Shown in pieces: positions 17,807-26,100 of a stretch of 64,000 nucleotides of DNA (the first letter of the stretch is position 1; each line of letters begins with the position of its first letter). This DNA comes from an uncultured Phycisphaerales bacterium (GTDB lineage Bacteria > Planctomycetota > Phycisphaerae > Sedimentisphaerales > Anaerobacaceae): positions 62,001-126,000 of the forward strand of contig CALEZT010000088.1 in assembly GCA_937927975.1 (NCBI GenBank), in the 5' to 3' direction. Both the position numbers and the translations under genes were made by a program. Under the pieces are notes generated by a model, which saw nothing but the letters and a program-made list of their open reading frames with translations, had not been told where the DNA came from and made no database searches.

Positions 17807-19333
17807 TCATTTCAACAGGGAAGTCACGTACTTGGTCAGGCCGGACTTGTCTATGGCTTTCTGGTTGCCGATGATCTGGACCGCCAGGGCGCCGGCGGCA
17901 TTGCCGAGAAACGCCGTGATTTCAAGCGGCGCGTTGAGCCGGGCCGCCAGGGAGCTGATGGCAAAGAAGGCGTCGCCCGAGCCGATGCTGTCGATGGCCC
18001 TGCTGGCGAACGCAGGCACCACGACGAATGCGCCGGCCAAATCGGACATGCAGGCTCCCTGCCTGCCCCTGGTCACAGCCAAAGCCTGGCTCTGGAAGCG
18101 TCGGGCGGTCTGGCACGTCAACAGACGAAGGTCCTTCTTCAAATCCCGCGTGTCGAGGCGAAGTTCGCGCTCCGTCAGGCTGATGTAATCGGCCCTGGCA
18201 TACCGCGAGATCGTATGCATCGAGGCGTTGCCGGCGTTCACCTGCGTGTTCACCGCCAAGAACCGCGAATGACTCACGAGAGATTCGCACAGGGTCGGAC
18301 TGACGGCCCCATGCCCGAAATCGGCCGAAATCGCCATGTCGTACTGCGGCGTCTCCCGCCGGACATTCTCGGCCAGGTCCTGATCCTTCTGGGCGGACAG
18401 ACCCGAGTCGTCCATCGTGTAGATCTCGAGCCACTTGTGAAGACTGTAGCCGTCGAGATAGCGTCGTTTGACGAGAGTCGGCGCGCCGTCCTGAATCCAG
18501 AACTCGGGCCGAACCCGCGGATTCAGAGACGACTCGATGAACTGGCGATGATCGTCGTGGTCGCCGAGAACGGTCAGCAGCCGAACGTTGTCCACGAAGT
18601 TCGCGACATGGTTGGCCACAGCCAGCACCCCGCCGGCGAAGCGGTCCTGCGATCCGTACTTGACCGCCAGAACAGGCGATTTGCCCGAAGCCCCCAGCGG
18701 GCTGCAATAGCAGTACTCGTCGATGATCACGTCGCCGACCAGGAGCACCTTGAGTCTGGCCATTTCATCGACCACCGACAGGACCTGATCCAACGAATAT
18801 CGTCGGCGGAACAAATCGAGATAGTCCTGTAATTCCTTGGAAAACAAAGAGAAGAAGCGGTTGATCAGATTCGTGGAACTGAAGACGATGTCCTCGGTGA
18901 ATCGCAGCTCGACGCCGAGTTCCTTGCAGACCTTCTCTTCCTGAGCCAGTTTGCCGGTTCGATCCCCGTCCACCGATTTGAAGTCCGAGCCCTTCACATA
19001 GACGTGGGGCCGGAGTAGTCGAAGCGTTTCTTCCGCGGTAGGCCACTGATTCACCGCGACGAAATCGACAAAGCTCAAGGACGCGATGGCCTCGGCGCGA
19101 AGCGGTTCGGAAAACGCCGGCCGCCTGTCCCCCTTGTCCACGTACACGTCCGGCGTCAAGGTCACGACCAGGATGTCGCCGAAACTGCGGGCCTGCTCGA
19201 AGTATCGGATGTGCCCGATGTGCAGCAGGTCGAATACGCCGTGACAATGGACGATCTTCTTATTCGCATCCCGATGCGGCCGGAGCACGCCCGGCAGTTC
19301 GTTCAGCGGGAATATCTTGTGATTCTGACTCAT
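17807..19333 (-). CDS. hldE-like: HldE-like bifunctional heptose kinase/nucleotidyltransferase, domains reversed
   Basis: 508 aa. The N-terminal domain (residues 25-160) is a cytidylyltransferase-fold nucleotidyltransferase: HGVFDLLHIGHIRYF contains the HxGH nucleotide-binding motif, and VYVKGSDF follows. The C-terminal domain (about 185-505) is a PfkB/ribokinase-type kinase with GDVIIDEY near the start and DSIGSGDAFFA, the GAGD-type catalytic loop with Ser for Ala. In Escherichia coli HldE the order is kinase then nucleotidyltransferase, so this is an inverted arrangement. Together they would make NDP-heptose from heptose 7-phosphate with a phosphatase between the two steps. ATG 19333 overlaps the upstream radical-SAM gene by 74 nt. 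Confidence 0.85.
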   Translation of the reverse strand: MSQNHKIFPLNELPGVLRPHRDANKKIVHCHGVFDLLHIGHIRYFEQARSFGDILVVTLTPDVYVDKGDRRPAFSEPLRAEAIASLSFVDFVAVNQWPTAEETLRLLRPHVYVKGSDFKSVDGDRTGKLAQEEKVCKELGVELRFTEDIVFSSTNLINRFFSLFSKELQDYLDLFRRRYSLDQVLSVVDEMARLKVLLVGDVIIDEYCYCSPLGASGKSPVLAVKYGSQDRFAGGVLAVANHVANFVDNVRLLTVLGDHDDHRQFIESSLNPRVRPEFWIQDGAPTLVKRRYLDGYSLHKWLEIYTMDDSGLSAQKDQDLAENVRRETPQYDMAISADFGHGAVSPTLCESLVSHSRFLAVNTQVNAGNASMHTISRYARADYISLTERELRLDTRDLKKDLRLLTCQTARRFQSQALAVTRGRQGACMSDLAGAFVVVPAFASRAIDSIGSGDAFFAISSLAARLNAPLEITAFLGNAAGALAVQIIGNQKAIDKSGLTKYVTSLLK

Positions 19334-21212
19334 ATCGGTTTGGTTCTCGCGGTCGATCGCCCCACGTCAGCGTCGAGGGGGCAAGAAAGTAGATCGGTTT
19401 CGACTGGGCCGCCGTGCTCGTCGACAGAAGCAGGTTGGCCATCTCGTGGCTCAAATCGGCGACAAGAATGGCGTCATAATCCACGCTCTCCAGATCCGCC
19501 AGGCGGTAACAGGGGAGATGGTAGAACTTCCTCGCGGTCGCCGCCCCACGGACTTCGACAAAGCCGGCGATCCGGTCCAGCTCCAGTCCGAACACGTCGA
19601 AGAAGAAGAAATCCATCGCGTTCTTGCCGGTCCCGAGAATGATGATCTTTCGAGCCCGTCGAAGATCCGTTCCGAGCTGCTGGTAGTATTCCCGAGTCTG
19701 AGGCAAGTCCATGAAATGAAAGAAGTTCTTCTGATGACAGGCGGAACAACGGAAGGAGTACTCCACGACGCCCACGACGTCCTGCGTGCGGACAAGCTGC
19801 GTGTGCTGGATTCCGCATCGATGGCAACGTCCGACGAGATGGATCTCGCGGCTGCCGTTGCCGCCGGGACGGGCCACCAGCGTCATATCCCGCGTGCGGA
19901 ATTCACGGTACTGGAACGAGAGGTATCGCCGGACCTGCTTGTAGACCGACTCCAGGACCGTCCCGGACGGCATGTCGCTGATGTTGAAGTAGGACATCTC
20001 CGAGAGCGAGGGCGACCGCCATGGCCATTCTTTCATCCGATTCGTCATGTAGTCCCACTCGTCGCCGATCAGCCCCTTCTTGAGGGCCCGGACGTAGATC
20101 GGGGTACCGGGGTAGACGCCCACGAGTCCGAAATTGGCGTCCATCTTGTTCTCTATGACGAAATCGAACGTCTTCTTCAGATCCTCCTCCGTCTCGTCCT
20201 CGTTGGTCATCATAAACGGAGAATCCACCATCAGTCCGACCCGCCGGGCGGCGTCGAGCGTCCTCTTGAACTGATCCACGGAACACCCGCGTTTGAGGGT
20301 GGGCAGGATGTTCTCCGACGCGCTCTCCAGACCGGCGCAGATCATGACACAGCCGGCATCCTTCATGATCGGCAGCAACTCGGTCGATTGGTCCATGCGG
20401 AAACAGCAGCTCCACGGTTTCCTCGGCCGGGTCTTCTTGTACTCCCGGCAAAACTCCAGAATGTCCTCGTTGCAGTCAAAGAAGATCTCAGTGGCGAACG
20501 TGATCCACTCGAACTGGTAGCGGCGATTCCATTGCTCGATTTCGCAAAGGATGTTCTCAATCCTGCGCGGCATGAACCGCCCGACGGTGGGCGAGCAGAA
20601 GCTGCATCCCCCCTTGCAGCCTCGCCCCGTCAGAACGGGCATCATCCGACCCAGCCCGGGAATGACGTGGTGACGGTAGGAGTCGATATAGCCTTGAAGG
20701 TCAATTGCCTCGTAGGCAGGCATGAAGTCTTCCTGATCCAGAGCCACGCGGCGGGGAGGATTCCGGACCACGTTCGCATCCGGACCCTTGAAAGCCAGCC
20801 CTGGAATGGACCCGTAGTCGGCGCCCGCGTGCAGCGCATGGAGAAGCTCGGGAAGACAGCGCTCGGCTTCTCCCACCACCGCAAAATCGACCGGCAGCTT
20901 GTCCAGGAGCAGATCCATCCGAGCGTTCTTCGTGATGTTGCCCCCAAGAACGATCGGAGTCCGCAAAGACAGCGACCGAAGACGGGTCAGCATCTCGCGG
21001 AACCAGTTGATGCCATAGACGAAGCCTCCTGTCCCCATGGCCAGGTATTCCCCTGCCGCCAGCTTACGCAGGTAGTGTTCGACGGGCAGGGCCGGCCGGC
21101 TCATGTCGAGAAAATCCGTTTGGATCTCCGCCTGCTTCAGACACGACAAGACATACCCCATGCCGATCGGGATGAACTGGAACGGGGGCTTGATCAGAAG
21201 GACTTTCTTCAT
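19260..21212 (-). CDS. Radical SAM protein with zinc-ribbon and Rossmann-like C-terminal parts
   Basis: 650 aa. Residues 1-150 resemble a B12-binding-like domain (KVLLIKPPFQFIPIGMGYVL, PIVLGGNITKN). The radical-SAM motif is GCKGGCSFC (C199, C203, C206). Around residues 462-492 CHRCG and CSAC form a four-cysteine zinc-ribbon-like site. From about residue 515 a Rossmann-like part begins, KIIILGTGKNAMDFFFFDVFG, resembling N-terminal domains of PglD-type sugar acyltransferases. The ATG at 21212 has GGAGAACGAAG upstream and an ATGA overlap with the methyltransferase. This three-part architecture is unusual; function unknown. Confidence 0.82.
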   Translation of the reverse strand: MKKVLLIKPPFQFIPIGMGYVLSCLKQAEIQTDFLDMSRPALPVEHYLRKLAAGEYLAMGTGGFVYGINWFREMLTRLRSLSLRTPIVLGGNITKNARMDLLLDKLPVDFAVVGEAERCLPELLHALHAGADYGSIPGLAFKGPDANVVRNPPRRVALDQEDFMPAYEAIDLQGYIDSYRHHVIPGLGRMMPVLTGRGCKGGCSFCSPTVGRFMPRRIENILCEIEQWNRRYQFEWITFATEIFFDCNEDILEFCREYKKTRPRKPWSCCFRMDQSTELLPIMKDAGCVMICAGLESASENILPTLKRGCSVDQFKRTLDAARRVGLMVDSPFMMTNEDETEEDLKKTFDFVIENKMDANFGLVGVYPGTPIYVRALKKGLIGDEWDYMTNRMKEWPWRSPSLSEMSYFNISDMPSGTVLESVYKQVRRYLSFQYREFRTRDMTLVARPGGNGSREIHLVGRCHRCGIQHTQLVRTQDVVGVVEYSFRCSACHQKNFFHFMDLPQTREYYQQLGTDLRRARKIIILGTGKNAMDFFFFDVFGLELDRIAGFVEVRGAATARKFYHLPCYRLADLESVDYDAILVADLSHEMANLLLSTSTAAQSKPIYFLAPSTLTWGDRPREPNRYESESQDIPAERTAGRAPAASGCE

Positions 21213-22072
21213 CTTCGTTCTCCAGAGCCCTCGACTCGGGGCCGAGCGGTCACGCACAGATGCCACCCTCCCCATCGCTCCAGACGATGGAACAAAGCGT
21301 CCGGCATCCACCGGAACGGCCAGGCCTTGCGGTACTCGTACCGCTTGTACTCAGGGATGCTGTATGGGAAGATGTGCTCGACGCTCGCGGTCACCACCGA
21401 GAATCCATCGAGCAGACCCCGCACCGTCCTGCGAGAATAGCTGTATGTCACCGGACAGCCCGTCTGCGCCTCGGAATGGCGTGCGATCAACTCATCGAGC
21501 TTCCAGAAGGCCCCCTTGCCCTGCGTGAGCAATATCCACAGGACCTTGTAGGAGTAGCGATGGTACACCATCATCTTGAACACGCTCGCAGGTCCCGTGT
21601 ATTTTCGAATCTGGGCGATTACGTTCTCGGGACGCGGCGTATGGTGGATCACGCCGAACGAGTAGACCAGATCGTATGTGTCCAGTGGAACGACCTCCGA
21701 CAGCCGCTCGGCGTCGGCCCGGCAGAACGTGATACGGTCCTGCAAATCGAAAACCGCCGCGCGTCTCCTGGCCAAACCGAGGGATTCTTCGGAGAGATCG
21801 ACCGCTGTGACCTGTGCCCCAGCTCGCGCGAAGCGGATCGTGTCGGTCCCGATGCCGCAACCGATCTCCAGGACCTTCTTGCCGTTCCACCGCTCGAACT
21901 CGGCAAAACGAGGGATGTGCGGCTCCACAAAGTACTTGCGGGCCTCGACTTCATCGAAGAACTCCCGGGTCCCGACCGGTCTAGGTGAGTGCCGGATGTT
22001 GCACGGCCGGGCGTCCCAGTACCGGCGTACGTCGTCGACCGTCCGGGTGCGAAATGGCTGCGCCAACGTCAT
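21209..22072 (-). CDS. SAM-dependent class I methyltransferase
   Basis: 287 aa. The N-terminal DDVRRYWDARPCNIRHS is typical of glycan-cluster methyltransferases. VLEIGCGIGTDTIRFA is motif I near residue 70, TAVDLSEESL is the acidic loop, and DLVYSFGVIHHTPRP is the methyltransferase-11 signature. The C-terminal 100 residues (HIFPYSIPEYKRYEYRKAW) extend the fold. ATG 22072 has GGGAG 9 nt upstream. The start overlaps the end of the dehydrogenase gene by 92 nt. Probably methylates a sugar or linked amino acid; acceptor unknown. Confidence 0.83.
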   Translation of the reverse strand: MTLAQPFRTRTVDDVRRYWDARPCNIRHSPRPVGTREFFDEVEARKYFVEPHIPRFAEFERWNGKKVLEIGCGIGTDTIRFARAGAQVTAVDLSEESLGLARRRAAVFDLQDRITFCRADAERLSEVVPLDTYDLVYSFGVIHHTPRPENVIAQIRKYTGPASVFKMMVYHRYSYKVLWILLTQGKGAFWKLDELIARHSEAQTGCPVTYSYSRRTVRGLLDGFSVVTASVEHIFPYSIPEYKRYEYRKAWPFRWMPDALFHRLERWGGWHLCVTARPRVEGSGERR

Positions 22073-23441
22073 ACAAGATTCTCCCAGAAGTCTGCGCCGC
22101 GGTCCCGAACGCGCGATACTCGAATTTCCGGAACGAGGCGTTGCGGTAGATGCGCCAGCAATCGATCAGAAGCGGAAGAGGCCCGACTCGATCCTCCAGT
22201 CGCCCGATGTCCAGTTGGCTGTACTGCGGCCACGGCGTCAGCATGACCACAACCGAGGCGTTCGCGACCGCTTCGTACGGGCACTCGCAGCAGACGCCGC
22301 GTCCCTTGAGGACCTCCGAGGCGTTCGACAGGGCCTTCGGATCGTGCATCCGAACGACATAGCCGGCGTCGAGGAGCTTACGCGCCAGCACGACGGGCTG
22401 CGACTCCTCGACGATGTGGGTTCCCGGCTTGTAGGAAAGGCCCAGCAGCGAGACCGACGACCCGGGCAGCGCGTGCTCGCCGACCATGGCGAGCAGCCGG
22501 TCGACGATTTCCCGATTCACCTCCACCACCCTGGGACTGAGATGCGCCCACGTCCCGGCGTCCTCGGCGCATCGCTGGAACGCCAGGTTGTCCCTCGGAA
22601 AGCAGGGGCCGCCGAAACCGAGGCCCCCTTTGAGATACTTGCGTCCCACCCTTGCGTCGGCTCCGATCGCGGTGGTCACGACGTCCACGTCCGCCCCGGG
22701 AATCCGCTCGCAGATCGCCGCCAGTTCGTTGGCGAAGCTGATCTTCATCGTCACGTAGCAGTTGAGGCTCAGCTTGGTGATCTCGGCGTTGGTCAGATTC
22801 ATCACCGCGTGGTAGGGATCGCTCTCGACGACCGAGGAATACAACGCTCTGGCGGTCTGAGCGGACCGGTCGTCCGAGGCCCCGATCAACAGCAGGTCGG
22901 GATGAAGAAAGTCGTGAATCACCGAACCCAAAGCCACGAATTCGGGGTTGTAGAGCAGCCCGAAATCCCGCCCGCACACCTTGCCCGTCAGCGACTCCAG
23001 CAGAGGCGCAAAGACCCGCTCGCATGTGCCGGGCATGACCGTGGAGACGACCCCGACGACGTGAAACGAGTTCTTGGCACGCAGGGCCGGCGCGATCCGC
23101 GTCAGAACCGCCTCCACCGAAGCGTTGGAGAACCGCCCGTCCGGATTGCTGGGGGTGGGAACCGTAATCATCGTGATGTCGCTGCTGCGGACCGCATGGC
23201 CGTAGTCCGTCGTGAACTCCATGTTGTGCCGACATCGGTCGAGAAGTTCAGCCAGGTGCGGTTCGTCGATCGGACAGAAGCCTGCGTTCAAGGCATCGAC
23301 GTGGGAGTCGCTGGAATCGACGCCGACCACGCGATGCCCTTTTGCCGCGAAGCAGGCCGCCGAGCAGAGTCCAAGCTTACCCAGGCCGACCGAGGAGACC
23401 GTGAGTTGATGATTCGTCGCAGAGGAGCCGGGATTTGCCAT
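21981..23441 (-). CDS. UDP-glucose/GDP-mannose dehydrogenase family protein
   Basis: 486 aa. The NAD-binding motif SVGLGKLGL lies at residues 17-25, TVPTPSNPDGR follows, and GGPCFPRDN near residue 278 carries the catalytic cysteine. The C-terminal UDP-binding domain shows LGLSYKPGTHIVEESQ. The family oxidises the C6 alcohol of NDP-hexoses to a uronic acid in two steps. ATG 23441 lies 17 nt after the previous stop with AGGAT upstream. The last ~35 residues, past the usual end, run over the methyltransferase start and look like tail extension. Confidence 0.9.
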   Translation of the reverse strand: MANPGSSATNHQLTVSSVGLGKLGLCSAACFAAKGHRVVGVDSSDSHVDALNAGFCPIDEPHLAELLDRCRHNMEFTTDYGHAVRSSDITMITVPTPSNPDGRFSNASVEAVLTRIAPALRAKNSFHVVGVVSTVMPGTCERVFAPLLESLTGKVCGRDFGLLYNPEFVALGSVIHDFLHPDLLLIGASDDRSAQTARALYSSVVESDPYHAVMNLTNAEITKLSLNCYVTMKISFANELAAICERIPGADVDVVTTAIGADARVGRKYLKGGLGFGGPCFPRDNLAFQRCAEDAGTWAHLSPRVVEVNREIVDRLLAMVGEHALPGSSVSLLGLSYKPGTHIVEESQPVVLARKLLDAGYVVRMHDPKALSNASEVLKGRGVCCECPYEAVANASVVVMLTPWPQYSQLDIGRLEDRVGPLPLLIDCWRIYRNASFRKFEYRAFGTAAQTSGRILYDVGAAISHPDGRRRTPVLGRPAVQHPALT

Positions 23442-23457
23442 AATCGATATCCTGTGT

Positions 23458-23796
23458 TCAACGATCCATTCCATAGGCGCCGATGGCCCGTTTGACCTGA
23501 CGCAGTTGTTTCAGTTTGCTTTGCACGTCGGCCTGTTCGGCCTGGAGCATCAGCGTCAGTTCATCGTACGACCGCTTCAAATCGCGCCGCCGGGTTTTGG
23601 AGATGGCCGCCGCGCCCGCCTCGTGGCCTGTAATTCCCGCCACGACCGCGTTGGTCTGTTCACCCAACGACTCGACCCGCGAGAAGTCCCCTTTCCGCAC
23701 GGCCTCCAGTTGCTCCTTCAACAAGCAGCACAGACGGATCGCCAGATCCTCGACTTCCCGTCCGACATCCTGTCTGCCCCCGCCATGCGCCGTCAT
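23458..23796 (-). CDS. Small helical protein, FlgN/FliT-like
   Basis: 112 aa, almost entirely helical. LLKEQLEAVRKGDFSRVESL resembles the repeating helix of FlgN/FliT flagellar export chaperones, and the second half (DLKRSYDELTLMLQAEQ, KLKQLRQVKRAI) is a coiled coil. The ATG overlaps the TPR gene stop as ATGA. Its position between flagellar-linked TPR and sugar genes fits a chaperone for a late flagellar substrate. The family call rests on pattern only. Confidence 0.6.
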   Translation of the reverse strand: MTAHGGGRQDVGREVEDLAIRLCCLLKEQLEAVRKGDFSRVESLGEQTNAVVAGITGHEAGAAAISKTRRRDLKRSYDELTLMLQAEQADVQSKLKQLRQVKRAIGAYGMDR

Positions 23797-24416
23797 GTCT
23801 GTCCTGCCCCCGCCAGCGTGTGCTCGACCTCTTCGAGCAGATTCGCGGCGTCCCGATTCGTCGGTTCCAGCACCAGCAAATCCTGAAGCGTGCCCTTGGC
23901 CAGTTCGGTCTGACCATCCTTGAGATACAGGGCCGACAGTGCGAACATCACGGAGGTGTCGCCCGGATGCATCTGGAGATACACCTGGAGATAGTAGATC
24001 ACCTTCGCGAAAGAGCCCATCTCACACGAGACCTGGAACAACCCCAGCAGGGCCGTGATGTTGTTGTTGTCCAGTTCGAGCGACTTCATGTAGAGATCGA
24101 ACGACTGCGGGAAATCGCGGCGCTGCTGGGCCACCATCGCCAGGCCGGTGTAGGCCTTGGCGCACCGCGGATCGAGCCGACAGGCGACCCGGAACGCGAT
24201 CTCCGCGTCCTCCAGCCTGGCCTCCTGGAGGGCGGCGACGCCCAAGCCCACATACGGTCCCGGCTCGTCGGGTCCCAGCGCCGCAGCCTTCTCGTAGCAG
24301 CGGTGGGCCTGGCTGTAGTTGCCGACCGACGTGTAGCAATCCCCCAGCTCCTGCAACACTTCATAGTGCTGCGTCAGTTTGTGCCTTTCGACTTCGTTGG
24401 CGTTCATGCTATCCAT
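23793..24416 (-). CDS. TPR protein
   Basis: 207 aa with about four to five tetratricopeptide repeats from residue 15 on: LGDCYTSVGNYSQAHRCYEK, then YVGLGVAALQEARLEDAEIA, YTGLAMVAQQRRDFPQSFD and FALSALYLKDGQTELAKG. No signal peptide. ATG 24416 lies 13 nt after the stop of the glycosyltransferase gene; ATG 24407 is an alternative. TPRs hold protein partners. With TPR regions also in the next two glycosyltransferases, it may help dock enzymes onto a protein substrate such as flagellin. That is inference. Confidence 0.8.
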   Translation of the reverse strand: MDSMNANEVERHKLTQHYEVLQELGDCYTSVGNYSQAHRCYEKAAALGPDEPGPYVGLGVAALQEARLEDAEIAFRVACRLDPRCAKAYTGLAMVAQQRRDFPQSFDLYMKSLELDNNNITALLGLFQVSCEMGSFAKVIYYLQVYLQMHPGDTSVMFALSALYLKDGQTELAKGTLQDLLVLEPTNRDAANLLEEVEHTLAGAGQT

Positions 24417-24429
24417 ACTGGTTGCAGTC

Positions 24430-26079
24430 CTAAACTCCCCCACGGGTCTGCTCGTATTGCATCCGGGCTTGGGGTTGCGGCGGTCCCGGCTCTTTGGCGT
24501 CCGAAAGCCCTTGCTCGGCCTGCCGGAGAAGCTCGATCGCCCCGGCGAAATCCCGCTGCCGCCGACGCACCTTCGCTTCCAGCAACAGCGTGTCGACCGC
24601 CGGACGCAACCGATTGACCTCGCGGCTCAATCGACCCGCCTGGGCGCGGTCGCCCGCCTCGAAGTACGCACGGGCCGCCATCGTTTTCATCCACAACTCA
24701 TTGCCGTATTGCCTGCCCATCCTCTCGAACAATCGGGCCGCCAGCGTCCAGTCCCCTTCCGCCTCGGCCAGCTTGCCCTGCCGGAGCAGCTCGTCGAACT
24801 GGAAGGGCAGTTCCTCCAGACTGGGACTTCGCAGCCGAACCCCGAAGGCCGCCAGGGAACCCTCGATCGACAGGTGCGGATAAGCCGCTCGAGCCTGCTC
24901 CAGTTCGGACCGCCGCACGACGGCGCCCCACCGGCCCGGTTCGCATCCAGCCAACAGGAAACCCTCACGGTCCTCACGACTCTGCAGGATGGCGTGCACC
25001 GCGTCCTCCACCCACATGTCTTCGACGGGAATCCCCATCGAGACAACCGCCACATGTTGTCCCTGGGCCTTTTGCAGTGCTGCGTCCACGCGTTCATCCA
25101 CCGAACTTCGGGGATCCACGGGAACACACACCACGTTGGGCATCTCGATGTCCAGCCTCGCCAGATCCGCCGGCGGAAGCGGAAGATAGAGCTGATAAGG
25201 GTAGAACGTATGCCGCCATATCCGCATGAGCGTCTGCCCGACTTCATGATTCAGTCGGTCCAAGGCCATGATGATGGCCAGTTCGCCCATCCTGGGCCAG
25301 GGCTTCGGCGGGTTCTTCGTCCGAATCGCCAGTACGTTGCGGAGGTAGTCTTCGGAATCCCTCCGCCGCACGTCCGAGATGCGGTCCGAGTTCTTGAGCG
25401 GACAGTAGAATTCCCCGGTAATCGACAGGACGTGATGAAAGTCCGAGAAGAACGCCGTGCGGCGGTTGATATCCCAATCGATCAGGATGTTGAGGTTCTC
25501 GGAGTACGGACCGGTCTTGTCGAGCAGGTCCCGACGATGCATCAGCGAGACGTGCAGGACGTGATTGAAATACAGCATGAGAAACCGGTCGAAATCCCTG
25601 CTGATCTCCACGTGCTTGCTCAGGACGACCCGCTCGCCGCCAGGCCGGACCTCGCAGTAGACGCGGTACAGATCGCTGTAGGCCGCATGGGAATCGGTCT
25701 GTGTCTCCAGGGCGCGGACCAGCGTTTCGACATGGTGGGGATACCATGCGTCGTCGTCGTCCAGATAGGCGACGTATCGGCCCTGGGCTTTGGACAGCGC
25801 CTCGTTGAGCGAATGAGGCTTGCCTCGGTTCTCCTTCCTGTCGATGAAGACGATCCGAGAATCGCGGAACGAGCGGACCACGTCGGCGACGTCCTCGCCC
25901 CCGTCGCGGATGACGAAGATCTCCAGATCGCGGTAAGTCTGCGACAGGGCGCTGGTCAGAGCGCCGGCCAGATACCGCCGCCGGTTGAACGTCGGCATCA
26001 GCACGGACACCAGCGGACCCCGTGCGTCTCCCCCGTTGGGGCGGAGCCGACCTGTCGTATCTGCGAAAGAGTTCGTCAT
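24430..26079 (-). CDS. Family 2-like glycosyltransferase with C-terminal TPR-like region
   Basis: 549 aa. Residues 22-250 are a GT-A domain: LVSVLMPTFNRRRYLAGAL, then RDGGEDVADVV and the metal-binding YLDDDDAWY (Asp107-110). DWDINRRTAF lies in the acceptor region. Residues 290-420 are of unclear fold. The C-terminus from about 430 has TPR-like helices (LLRQGKLAEAEGDWTLAARL, ELLRQAEQGL). No signal or membrane segment is visible, so it acts in the cytoplasm. Start ATG 26079 is 21 nt after the preceding gene. Transfers a sugar from an NDP donor; substrate unknown. Confidence 0.87.
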   Translation of the reverse strand: MTNSFADTTGRLRPNGGDARGPLVSVLMPTFNRRRYLAGALTSALSQTYRDLEIFVIRDGGEDVADVVRSFRDSRIVFIDRKENRGKPHSLNEALSKAQGRYVAYLDDDDAWYPHHVETLVRALETQTDSHAAYSDLYRVYCEVRPGGERVVLSKHVEISRDFDRFLMLYFNHVLHVSLMHRRDLLDKTGPYSENLNILIDWDINRRTAFFSDFHHVLSITGEFYCPLKNSDRISDVRRRDSEDYLRNVLAIRTKNPPKPWPRMGELAIIMALDRLNHEVGQTLMRIWRHTFYPYQLYLPLPPADLARLDIEMPNVVCVPVDPRSSVDERVDAALQKAQGQHVAVVSMGIPVEDMWVEDAVHAILQSREDREGFLLAGCEPGRWGAVVRRSELEQARAAYPHLSIEGSLAAFGVRLRSPSLEELPFQFDELLRQGKLAEAEGDWTLAARLFERMGRQYGNELWMKTMAARAYFEAGDRAQAGRLSREVNRLRPAVDTLLLEAKVRRRQRDFAGAIELLRQAEQGLSDAKEPGPPQPQARMQYEQTRGGV

Positions 26080-26100
26080 CGCTCGTACAACCGCAACCTG

